A stretch of 8,293 nucleotides of DNA, from NCBI GenBank assembly GCA_945957305.1, contig CAMFLN010000099.1, positions 1 to 8,293 of the forward strand, given 5' to 3'. The notes beneath the pieces are model-generated. The model made no database searches, was not told where the DNA came from, and saw only the letters and a list, made by a program, of their open reading frames with translations. Below, piece after piece: positions 1-5,075 of the stretch (its first letter is position 1; each line of letters opens with the position of its first letter). Made by a program: the position numbers and the translations under genes. This DNA comes from an uncultured Planctomycetaceae bacterium (GTDB lineage: Bacteria; Planctomycetota; Planctomycetia; Pirellulales; JACPPG01).

Positions 1-240
1 CATGACCAGATCGATCAGCACTCGCCCGCTGCGCAACCGGTGCAATTGCGGTCTCGTGCCGCGGCGCTGCAGAATCCGGTGCAGCAAGAAGCCGTAATGG
101 GCCGTACTGGGCAGGAAGCCATGCGACCAACCCCGGAAAATCCCGGGGGCCTGCGGATAATACTTCTCAAACAGCGGCCGTAGTTGCGCGTACACACGAT
201 CCAATCCGCGATCTAGTCCCGTGCCGCCCCGATGAAACGT
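1..240 (-). CDS. Partial reading frame of unknown function leaving the left edge; start unclear
   Basis: Read on the minus strand, this frame is open from 306 to the window edge (102 codons without a stop). From about 240 downward it looks like real protein: it is rich in aromatic and hydrophobic residues, with stretches such as RVYAQLRPLFEKYYPQAPG, FRGWSHGFLP and HYGFLLHRILQRRG. There is no ATG in the open stretch before the edge codon. GTG at 195 and TTG at 204 exist but have no Shine-Dalgarno sequence. The frame is shifted by one base from the exported-protein gene 167-607 just upstream, and the two overlap. It may be a separate overlapping gene with a rare start, or the continuation of that gene after a frameshift. 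I do not recognise the family and propose no function. The end coordinate 240 marks where coding character begins; it is not a proven start. Confidence 0.4.
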
Positions 241-607
241 CGGAGCGCGATGTTGCCAGCGGGGGCAGCACTTCAACTTTCGCGACGTCCATGTAGACGA
301 CCCACGTCACGACGAGAGCGGAGGGAGCAGCGGGATTCGCCTGGCCGAAGAATTTGCTCGCCAGCTTTCCGCTGACGCGCACGCAAGCGCCGGGTTCGAT
401 CTGCTGCAGTCGGTCATCGGCCTGGAACAGGGCGCAGCGCTGACCGTCGCCGATACCGTCGAGGTAGTAGCGGTAGTGGAATTTGGGATGCACGCGCAGC
501 GTCCCTTCCAGCACGTCTGGCGCCGGCGGCGCGGCCCGCTGGGCGTAGGCCGGCGCGGCCGAGGACAGCATGGCGATTGCAATGACTACGAAGACCAGAA
601 TTCGCAT
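167..607 (-). CDS. Small exported protein of unknown function; C-terminal tail doubtful
   Basis: The ORF encodes 146 residues from an ATG at 605-607. Residues 1-22 form a clear Sec signal peptide: basic Arg2, a hydrophobic core IAIAMLSSA, and AYA before a likely cleavage after Ala22. Residues about 31-115 form a compact beta-rich body (for example LEGTLRVHPKFHYRYYLDG, then GACVRVSGKLASKFFG, then VVYMDVAKVEVL). This alternation suggests a small OB-like or other beta-barrel fold, which is inference from pattern only. The last 30 or so residues (after VEVLPP) are Ser/Arg-rich, use less typical codons, and lie opposite the protein-like frame that continues to the window edge. The true C-terminus may therefore be affected by a frameshift near 240. 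No strong Shine-Dalgarno precedes the ATG. The protein presumably acts in the periplasm or at the outer surface. No family was recognised. Confidence 0.6.
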   Translation of the reverse strand: MRILVFVVIAIAMLSSAAPAYAQRAAPPAPDVLEGTLRVHPKFHYRYYLDGIGDGQRCALFQADDRLQQIEPGACVRVSGKLASKFFGQANPAAPSALVVTWVVYMDVAKVEVLPPLATSRSDVSSGRHGTRSRIGSCVRATTAAV

Positions 608-648
608 TGGCGAACCCCGCGGAATCGATCCAACAGGGACACCATGTC

Positions 649-657
649 AGTGTAGCA
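649..657 (-). promoter_or_regulatory. Possible extended -10 element for the small exported protein
   Basis: On the minus strand the sequence reads TGCTACACT, an extended -10 (TGn plus TACACT) about 42 nt upstream of the ATG at 607. No convincing -35 box lies at 16-18 nt. The call rests on one short motif and is weak. Confidence 0.22.
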
Positions 658-785
658 GGGCTGCCGACGAAAGAATCGCTTCCGAACGGCTATTGGATCG
701 TCGATATCGTCGAGCGGCAAGCGCCAATTCCGCCCTGGGAGGAACGAAACTGACCCCGCGTGTGCATTAGGGAAACCGGACTCAT

Positions 786-1493
786 CTAGGCTGCGCGACG
801 GCGATAAGCTAAGGCTGCGAGCGACGCCAGGCCGCCAGCGCAAAGCAACAGCGCACTGGGCTCGGGAACGGGTTGATAGAAGTAAGTTACCGTTGCCGAG
901 ATGCGGGCTTCCGTGTCTTGGCTGGCGCTGGTGTTACCGCCCGTATTGCTCAGCAGTGTTGAGGTGAACGTCGAAGCATAGAGACTACCGAGTCCGCCAT
1001 TGGAAAAGTCGGCCAGAATCGTGGGGTTGCTGGTCGTTTCGCTGTGCAAAATGGTGCGCGAAAAAGATGGCGACAACAGGGTATCGCCAGCGTTGATGCT
1101 GTAAGCCCAAGGCGCAGCTGGAACCAGCGCGTCAATTTGCGGTGCCCCGGGTAGCAACGAGTTGGCGTCTTGCAGCGTGACCAGAACTTCCGTACGGACC
1201 GATCCGCTCGAAGGACTGTCGCTGCTGTTGACCACTTCGATCGCGGTATTGAGGTCCACGGTGACGTCGAAGCGAACTCCGGTGAGAGTGCCCAGGTTGG
1301 TATCGAAGTCAAAAAACTGCAACTGGGTCACGAAATCTGTCCCGTTGAAGGCACTGGGGAAGATCTGGGAGAAAGGACCAACGGTGGCCGATTGCGCGGG
1401 AGAGGCCACGAGGCAAGCAAACGTTACCAATCCGCCCACGCTGAACCGAGATAGGCCCTTGATGGTGCTAGTTAGCTTTGTCGAGATCGTCAT
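786..1493 (-). CDS. PEP-CTERM sorted secreted protein, probably choice-of-anchor E type
   Basis: This gene encodes 235 residues. Residues 1 to about 36 are a long signal peptide (Lys6, Lys12, Arg16, then a hydrophobic core GGLVTFACLVASPAQSA). The mature part is Ser/Thr/Asn-rich and beta-rich. The segment FFDFDTNLGTLTGVRFDV (about 60-77), followed by a VVNSSDS stretch, resembles the choice-of-anchor E domain found before sorting tails; this family match is from memory of the pattern. Residues 209-235 are a textbook PEP-CTERM signal: VPEP, a hydrophobic helix LLLCAGGLASLAALA, then YRRR. Such proteins are exported by Sec, recognised by an exosortase at the inner membrane, cut near the PEP motif and passed to the cell surface or extracellular matrix. 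No exosortase is present here. A strong ribosome site (AAAGGGGAG, 1500-1508) 6 nt before the ATG fixes the start. The gene is divergent from the dockerin-bearing PEP-CTERM gene at 1981. Confidence 0.85.
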   Translation of the reverse strand: MTISTKLTSTIKGLSRFSVGGLVTFACLVASPAQSATVGPFSQIFPSAFNGTDFVTQLQFFDFDTNLGTLTGVRFDVTVDLNTAIEVVNSSDSPSSGSVRTEVLVTLQDANSLLPGAPQIDALVPAAPWAYSINAGDTLLSPSFSRTILHSETTSNPTILADFSNGGLGSLYASTFTSTLLSNTGGNTSASQDTEARISATVTYFYQPVPEPSALLLCAGGLASLAALAYRRRAA

Positions 1494-1499
1494 AAGCTA

Positions 1500-1508
1500 C
1501 TCCCCTTT
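1500..1508 (-). promoter_or_regulatory. Strong ribosome binding site of the PEP-CTERM gene
   Basis: The minus strand reads AAAGGGGAG, ending 6 nt before the ATG at 1493. It is the best Shine-Dalgarno match in the left part of the window and decides the start. Confidence 0.7.
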
Positions 1509-1543
1509 GATGGACGATACGAGAATTCGTGGTGCCTGCAAAC

Positions 1544-1579
1544 ATTTCAGAATATTAATAATTTAAATATGCCTGAAAT
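1544..1579. repeat. AT-rich imperfect palindrome in the divergent promoter region
   Basis: ATTTCAG (1544-1550) is perfectly complementary to CTGAAAT (1573-1579). Inside it, ATATT (1552-1556) pairs with AATAT (1566-1570), around an AT-only centre. The 36 bp are strikingly AT-rich in an otherwise GC-rich window. The element sits 50-86 nt upstream of the minus-strand PEP-CTERM start and overlaps a possible promoter. It could be an operator, an easily melted promoter region, or a transcribed hairpin. Confidence 0.6.
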
Positions 1580-1582
1580 CAA
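1554..1582 (-). promoter_or_regulatory. Candidate promoter of the minus-strand PEP-CTERM gene
   Basis: The minus strand has TTGATT (1577-1582), a 17-nt spacer and ATTAAT (1554-1559), which resemble -35 and -10 boxes. A start point would fall about 40 nt before the ribosome site. It overlaps the AT-rich palindrome, so binding of a regulator there would block it. The motifs are weak matches in AT-rich DNA. Confidence 0.3.
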
Positions 1583-1887
1583 CTGGCATTTCCCTTCAAA
1601 CAGCAAGAAATCCTCTCTCAAGGGCGTTGCTCCCTGTATCTGCCGAATTCCCGCCGTGATGCCGGGGGCCATACCCCAGGCCGTTTTTTGGGGCGACTTA
1701 GAGCGCCACGACGCCGGACCGGCAGTTGCCGGCCAACCATCTTGTCTGAATACGGCCCGGAGGGGGATTCGCAGCGGGCCACTATGAAGGATGCAAACTG
1801 GCCTGCCGGGCGAGTTCGAACGATACCGAGAACCAATTTCGGCGCTAGACTGCCACCACAAATCGTGGCGAGCTTGCTTGACCTTTA
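1583..1887. other. Intergenic stretch without a supported gene
   Basis: Open frames exist on both strands here, but none has a good ribosome site, a recognisable motif or convincing residue composition. A short inverted repeat, CCGGCA-GT-TGCCGG, lies at 1719-1732. A TTGACC at 1878-1883 resembles a -35 box for the plus-strand gene but has no good -10 partner. Nothing else stands out. Confidence 0.45.
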
Positions 1888-1888
1888 T

Positions 1889-1908
1889 CGAGGAAATCGC
1901 GATCCTCG
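1889..1908 (+). other. Possible 5' leader hairpin before the dockerin gene
   Basis: CGAGGA (1889-1894) pairs with TCCTCG (1903-1908) around an 8-nt loop containing TCGCGA. It lies about 70 nt before the ATG at 1981 and would be in the leader if transcription starts upstream. It has no T-run, so it is not a terminator. Confidence 0.3.
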
Positions 1909-1969
1909 GCGAAAGAGCGCCCCCAGCCAGGCCGGGCACGTTTTGCGTTCACTCATGCGCCACCAGATT

Positions 1970-1974
1970 AGGAG
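1970..1974 (+). promoter_or_regulatory. Ribosome binding site that sets the dockerin gene start at 1981
   Basis: AGGAG abuts the ATG at 1975 with no spacing but is 6 nt from the in-frame ATG at 1981. Normal spacing therefore favours 1981, which removes two residues (Met-Thr) from the longest reading frame. Confidence 0.65.
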
Positions 1975-1980
1975 ATGACG

Positions 1981-2973
1981 ATGACTCACTCCCGCAACGT
2001 GGTCTGCAGTCTGGTTGTGACCTGGCTGGCGATTGCAATTTCTCCGGTTCAGGCCGCGCCCACGATTCACTGGGATAATGGATCCGGACAAAGCATCGCG
2101 AGCGTGCTCAATTCTGGCGGCTCGTTCGTAACGACGTTTCGCACGACTAACGATGTCACCGTCAGGGAGTTCAGCGGCAGTACCTCGGGACCGTTCGTTG
2201 ACAACTTTGGTGGATCCACGCCTGGCAACAACCCCCAGTATCTCACCACGTTTGTCGGTTCGACGAGTAACGGAACTGGCGATGGAACCGCGGGCCATGT
2301 GTCGGCCCTGAACATGACGGGCACTTCCACAGGCTCGCTACAGTTCGACTTTGCACAACCGCTCACCGCGATCGACCGTCTGCTGTTCATCGACGTCGAC
2401 TTCACTGAACAGTATCGAATTGAAGCGTTTTCTCTCCAAGGCGCGAGCTATGTGCCGCTGAGTTTGCTCGGCTGGACCTATCAGATCTTTTCGGGACAAA
2501 CCGGCGTAACTCCCGATTCACGCTGGCCCACATGGGACCCTGCCAGCGGTTTACTGACGGCCAATTCGATCTCGGGCTTGAACGAAGAGTTGAGCGTGCT
2601 TATTCCCGATCAGCCGTTGAGCCGCTTAATCATCTCGAAGACGACAGGCGCAGGGGCTTCAACAGGCTTTCAAGTGATCGAGTTGCCGACTCTCCCGGCG
2701 GATGTGAATCATGACGGCATCGTAAACGGCCAGGACATCGCGCTGGTGGCAAGTAATTGGCTCGCCACCGGCGCCGGAGCCACCGGCGATGTCAACAACG
2801 ACGGTATCGTCAACGGCCAGGACATTGCCCTGATTGCCTCGAATTGGTTGGCGACCTCCGGCGGTGGCAGTGCCGAGGCGGCCGCCGTGCCCGAGCCAGC
2901 CACGTTGGGCTTGTTAGTTTTGGGGGCCGTCGCTGCCCTCTGTCACAGGGGCCGACCAATGCGCCGCGAGTAG
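1981..2973 (+). CDS. Secreted protein with two dockerin type I repeats and a PEP-CTERM tail
   Basis: This gene encodes 330 residues. Residues 1-25 are a Sec signal peptide (Arg5, core VVCSLVVTWLAIAI, cleavage after VQA). Residues about 26-235 form a Gly/Ser/Thr-rich, beta-rich domain that I do not recognise. Residues 241-263 and 270-292 are two dockerin type I calcium loops; each has the D-x-N-x-D-G-x-x-N-x-x-D pattern (Asp241, Asn243, Asp245, Asn249, Asp252, and Asp270, Asn272, Asp274, Asn278, Asp281). The tail is VPEP (303-306), a hydrophobic helix and a basic end (RGRPMRR). The family role would be export, exosortase-dependent sorting and release or anchoring at the surface. The dockerin would bind a cohesin-bearing partner or simply fold with calcium; no partner is visible here. 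The gene is divergent from the other PEP-CTERM gene. A link to polysaccharide breakdown is possible but not shown, because no catalytic motif was seen. Confidence 0.87.
   Translation: MTHSRNVVCSLVVTWLAIAISPVQAAPTIHWDNGSGQSIASVLNSGGSFVTTFRTTNDVTVREFSGSTSGPFVDNFGGSTPGNNPQYLTTFVGSTSNGTGDGTAGHVSALNMTGTSTGSLQFDFAQPLTAIDRLLFIDVDFTEQYRIEAFSLQGASYVPLSLLGWTYQIFSGQTGVTPDSRWPTWDPASGLLTANSISGLNEELSVLIPDQPLSRLIISKTTGAGASTGFQVIELPTLPADVNHDGIVNGQDIALVASNWLATGAGATGDVNNDGIVNGQDIALIASNWLATSGGGSAEAAAVPEPATLGLLVLGAVAALCHRGRPMRRE
2701..2769 (+). repeat. Dockerin repeat unit 1 (coding)
   Basis: This unit encodes 23 residues beginning DVNHDGIVNGQD. It matches unit 2 at 21 of 23 residues (His/Asn and Val/Ile differ). 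The calcium loop is complete. Confidence 0.85.
2788..2856 (+). repeat. Dockerin repeat unit 2 (coding)
   Basis: This unit encodes 23 residues beginning DVNNDGIVNGQD, 29 codons after the start of unit 1. The linker is Gly/Ala-rich. Many third codon positions differ from unit 1, so the duplication is not recent. Confidence 0.85.
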
Positions 2974-2976
2974 AGC

Positions 2977-2994
2977 ATGCCCGCCATCGGGCAT
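2977..2994 (+). terminator. Hairpin just after the dockerin gene; possible 3' end
   Basis: ATGCCCG (2977-2983) pairs perfectly with CGGGCAT (2988-2994) around the loop CCAT, starting 3 nt after the TAG stop. There is no T-run, so it is not a canonical rho-independent terminator. It may stabilise the 3' end or act with Rho. Confidence 0.35.
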
Positions 2995-3017
2995 TCGCGA
3001 AATAGCGCCGGCGTCGC

Positions 3018-3110
3018 CAGCAGGCATGCTGCCGGGAACGCAAAAATCCCCTGAGTTTCCGCCTCGAACACCGCAAAAGCGGTCGGTGTACTAGAGCCCG
3101 ACACACGGGC
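3018..3110. other. Group of three short perfect hairpins in a gene-free stretch
   Basis: Three stems of 5 bp each are visible: CAGCA/TGCTG (3018-3031, loop GGCA), ACCGC/GCGGT (3070-3083, loop AAAA) and GCCCG/CGGGC (3096-3110, loop ACACA). With the stem at 2977-2994 they form a run of four between the dockerin gene and the tRNA. None has a T-run. Short stems are common in GC-rich DNA, so function is unproven. Confidence 0.3.
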
Positions 3111-3152
3111 GGCGATGGGATTCGCTTGCAACCGCGGCCGAAGGGCCACGGG

Positions 3153-3174
3153 AATATAAAAAGCTCCCCGAGCT
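3153..3174 (-). terminator. Rho-independent terminator of the tRNA-Glu transcript
   Basis: On the minus strand the stem AGCTC/GAGCT (loop GGG) is followed by TTTTTATATT. It starts 18 nt after the 3' end of the tRNA, as expected for a single-gene tRNA transcript. The stem is short (5 bp), but the T-run and position fit. Confidence 0.65.
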
Positions 3175-3191
3175 GGGCTGGACAGGCGAAA

Positions 3192-3264
3192 TACCCCCAC
3201 GGGGAGTCGAACCCCGGTTTTCGGGCTGAGAACCCGACGTCCTAGGCCTCTAGACGATGGGGGC
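3192..3264 (-). tRNA. tRNA-Glu, anticodon CTC
   Basis: The 73-nt sequence folds fully. The acceptor is GCCCCCA/TGGGGGT with a G1-U72 wobble. The D-arm has GTCT/GGAC around a glutamate-type loop (TAGAGGCC). The anticodon stem is TCGGG/CCCGA with loop TTCTCAG. The T-arm is CGGGG-TTCGACT-CCCCG. The anticodon CTC lies at 3228-3230 of the plus strand and reads GAG codons. The discriminator base is A73 and no CCA is encoded, so CCA must be added by a nucleotidyltransferase. A terminator follows within 20 nt. The nearest good promoter is about 160 nt upstream, which would give a long 5' leader for RNase P to remove. Confidence 0.95.
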
Positions 3265-3338
3265 GGATATTGCCGTACTGCGGACCGCGCACAAGCTAAT
3301 CCAAGCCTCGCGCAAAAGCTTTCCGCCTCACGACAATT

Positions 3339-3374
3339 AAATGTCGCCGCATTTCTAAATGTCGCTGCATTTCT
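3339..3374. repeat. Tandem 18-bp repeat, two copies, in the tRNA upstream region
   Basis: AAATGTCGCCGCATTTCT (3339-3356) is followed directly by the same 18 bp with one C-to-T change (3357-3374). Each copy has inverted ends, AAATG and CATTT. The preceding bases CGACA (3331-3335) also pair with TGTCG (3342-3346). The element lies between the candidate promoter and the tRNA-Glu gene. Confidence 0.75.
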
Positions 3375-3383
3375 TCGTAGCCG

Positions 3384-3405
3384 CGCCGACCCTATGGTCT
3401 CGGCG
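3384..3405. other. Hairpin next to the tandem repeat
   Basis: CGCCG (3384-3388) pairs with CGGCG (3401-3405), and inside it ACC pairs with GGT around the loop CTAT, leaving a 2-nt bulge. There is no T-run on either side. It would lie at the 5' end of the long tRNA leader if the promoter at 3424-3452 is used. Confidence 0.3.
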
Positions 3406-3423
3406 TGGTTGCGAGAAGCTAGT

Positions 3424-3452
3424 TTCGTACCTCGTTTGCCTGCGGCTGTCAA
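3424..3452 (-). promoter_or_regulatory. Candidate promoter for tRNA-Glu
   Basis: The minus strand has a consensus -35 TTGACA (3447-3452), a 17-nt spacer and TACGAA (3424-3429), which matches the -10 consensus at 3 of 6 positions. Transcription would start near 3416 and run through the hairpin and the tandem repeat before the tRNA. No better promoter was found closer to the tRNA. Confidence 0.4.
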
Positions 3453-3567
3453 CCGCCTCGGCGTGGCATTGCGGCCGTTTTGCCCTGCTTGAGCGGGGCT
3501 GGAGGGTGGGCCGAGCTTACCAGTCCCGCGATGCACATCATGCTGAATGGAGTGACCGGAGAAGCTG
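3453..3567. other. Gap after the metallophosphoesterase gene, nothing clear
   Basis: Together with 3265-3452 this completes a 303-nt stretch without a protein gene. I see no rho-independent terminator for the metallophosphoesterase gene in it. Minus-strand transcripts from that gene might therefore continue toward the tRNA. Confidence 0.35.
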
Positions 3568-4464
3568 TCAGCACTGGGCGGCTGGCGCAGCGCTGTTAGC
3601 GGTGTCGTCCCGCGTCATGCGAAAGCACGTGAGCTCTGGGCGAGCGTTGAAGCGGACACGCAACAGATGTCCCAGTCCGCGATTGATGTACATGTTTCGC
3701 CCACCACCCAGTTCGAATGCGCCTGCGGTGTAGCGACGGTTCCGAACAGGGAGCATCGGCGGCGGTAAAAACGGTGGCTTGCATTGCCCGCCGTGAGTAT
3801 GCCCTGAGAGGATCCAACCTTGATAATCCGCAAAGCCTGGCAAATCGGCGCCATCCGGATTGTGGCACAGCACCAGGTGAGCGGAGTCCTGGTCGAGTTG
3901 GGCGAGTACCTGCTCAGGCTTGCAATCCTTGGCCCACAGGTCTCCGAGGCCAGCAATGTTCAGCCCACCGAACGACCTAGCAGAATTGCGCAACACCTGG
4001 ATGCCCAGGTCAGTGAGACGGGCGCGGACGAGGTTGGCAATTTCGAATTGCGACCAACCTAGTCCATGGTCATGGTTTCCCAGCACGGCCGCACAGCCCA
4101 AGGGACCAGGCCTCAAATGCTCCAAGACGCGTGCTGATTCATCGACATGCTGAGCAAAGCGGTGCGTGATAAAGTCGCCAGTGAGCACGGTCAGCGCCGG
4201 CTTGAGCTTCGCGGCCCGTTGCAGCGCGGCGATCAAGTAATCGCTATCAACGCCCGGGCCGACATGCAAGTCGCTGATCTGCAACAGCCGACGGCCTGCC
4301 AATTCTGAGGGTAAATTGACAATCGGCAAGTCGCAATGGACGACTTCGACCCAGTGCGGCTCGATGCGCCAGGCATAGATTCCCACCGCGCCGGCGGTCC
4401 CCAGCGCCGCGGCACTGGCCGTCAGGAATTTCCGCCGCGTCACAAGCGAACGCCAGGGCTTCAT
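3568..4464 (-). CDS. Tat-exported calcineurin-like metallophosphoesterase (YaeI/YkuE type)
   Basis: This gene encodes 298 residues. The N-terminus carries a twin-arginine signal, TRRKFLT (9-15), followed by an Ala/Gly-rich hydrophobic stretch to about residue 32; the folded metal enzyme is thus sent across the inner membrane by Tat, or anchored there. All calcineurin-type metal motifs are present in order: D-x-H in ISDLHVG (Asp65, His67), GD in TGDF (Asp97), GNHD (Asn130, His131), His201 in LCHNPD, and GHTH (His222, His224). These would hold two metal ions. YaeI and YkuE relatives are phosphodiesterases, with YaeI also Tat-dependent; the natural substrate is not shown by the sequence. Length is normal for the family. 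The ATG at 4464 has only a weak ribosome site, and no better in-frame start was found. The gene follows the TIGR03067 gene by 111 nt on the same strand. Confidence 0.9.
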   Translation of the reverse strand: MKPWRSLVTRRKFLTASAAALGTAGAVGIYAWRIEPHWVEVVHCDLPIVNLPSELAGRRLLQISDLHVGPGVDSDYLIAALQRAAKLKPALTVLTGDFITHRFAQHVDESARVLEHLRPGPLGCAAVLGNHDHGLGWSQFEIANLVRARLTDLGIQVLRNSARSFGGLNIAGLGDLWAKDCKPEQVLAQLDQDSAHLVLCHNPDGADLPGFADYQGWILSGHTHGGQCKPPFLPPPMLPVRNRRYTAGAFELGGGRNMYINRGLGHLLRVRFNARPELTCFRMTRDDTANSAAPAAQC

Positions 4465-4554
4465 ATCGCGCAGCTCTATTTTCCATGCCCCGCTGATGAA
4501 AGTCGGCGTATCCTGCGCAACGGCACCGCCGGGTAACGGCGCATTGCGACCCGA

Positions 4555-4567
4555 TCGGCAGTGCCGA
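4555..4567. other. Short inverted repeat after the TIGR03067 gene
   Basis: TCGGCA (4555-4560) and TGCCGA (4562-4567) are perfectly complementary with one base between them. The element starts 9 nt beyond the stop codon at 4576-4578. It has no T-run, so it is at most a weak 3'-end structure. Confidence 0.25.
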
Positions 4568-4575
4568 GCATCAGG

Positions 4576-5013
4576 TCACTGTCCTATACGCCGAGCGGAG
4601 TAGAAAAGTTGGTCAGATCCCGGCGTGCTGGAAAAATCACGCGGGCGAGGTTTCCCAGGGGGCGCGGCGCACACCCGCAATTCGCCGTCGTTCAATTCGT
4701 AGATCGCCAGCAAGGTTTGCCCCTTGCCTTCGCCGGTTTGGATTGTGCTGTCGAGCGTCATGGGCTTCGCGCGCGGGTTGTATTTAATGGCCAGCTCGAC
4801 CAGCACCTCGTCGCCGCGTTTCCAGATGACGCGGTCATCTTTGACGATCCGCCGCCAACTGCTGAAGGTATCGTTCGACAACGTCTCGCCGTTGTTGATG
4901 AACGACTCTATTTTCCAGGTCCCTTGCATCGCCGCGGTCTCGTCCGGCGTCGGCCGATCATCGACGGCCAAGAACAGTCCCCCCACCAGGCACGATGCGA
5001 TTAATTCACGCAT
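4576..5013 (-). CDS. TIGR03067 domain protein, small planctomycete-type
   Basis: This gene encodes 145 residues. Residues 1 to about 17 (IASCLVGGLFLAV) are a short hydrophobic N-terminus that may be a signal peptide. From Met29 the pattern MQGTWKIESFINNGE, then KPMTLDST (83-90), GKGQTLLAIYELNDGELRVC (96-115) and APPGKPRPRDFSSTPGSD (117-134) matches the TIGR03067 family. These are small lipocalin-like beta proteins that are numerous in Planctomycetes and have no established function. Length is close to the usual single-domain form. A G-rich ribosome site (AGGGGGGA, 5021-5028) lies about 7 nt before the ATG. The gene follows the Ser/Thr kinase by 62 nt on the same strand, so co-transcription is plausible. 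A regulatory link to the kinase is only inference from position. Confidence 0.85.
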   Translation of the reverse strand: MRELIASCLVGGLFLAVDDRPTPDETAAMQGTWKIESFINNGETLSNDTFSSWRRIVKDDRVIWKRGDEVLVELAIKYNPRAKPMTLDSTIQTGEGKGQTLLAIYELNDGELRVCAAPPGKPRPRDFSSTPGSDQLFYSARRIGQ

Positions 5014-5020
5014 GACGGTG

Positions 5021-5028
5021 TCCCCCCT
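5021..5028 (-). promoter_or_regulatory. G-rich ribosome binding site of the TIGR03067 gene
   Basis: The minus strand reads AGGGGGGA, 7 nt before the ATG at 5013. It supports this start over internal ones. Confidence 0.5.
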
Positions 5029-5075
5029 GAGGTTACCAGGCTTGCTAGCGGGTCATGAACACATCCTGAGGCAGG

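Noticed and set aside
1..180. Plus-strand open frame to the TAG at 178-180 (reads HDQIDQHSPAAQPVQL at its start)
   Set aside because: It is rich in Gln, Pro and Ala with few hydrophobic residues and has no start in view. The minus-strand frame over the same bases looks more like a folded protein. It cannot be fully excluded.
1547..1939. Minus-strand open frame of 130 codons in the divergent gap
   Set aside because: It has no ribosome site, no recognisable motif and an irregular composition, and it would cross the palindrome and the candidate promoter.
2943..3536. Minus-strand open frame of 197 codons over the tRNA region
   Set aside because: It runs straight through the tRNA-Glu gene, its terminator and the tandem repeat, and has Arg/Ala/Pro-rich shadow composition.
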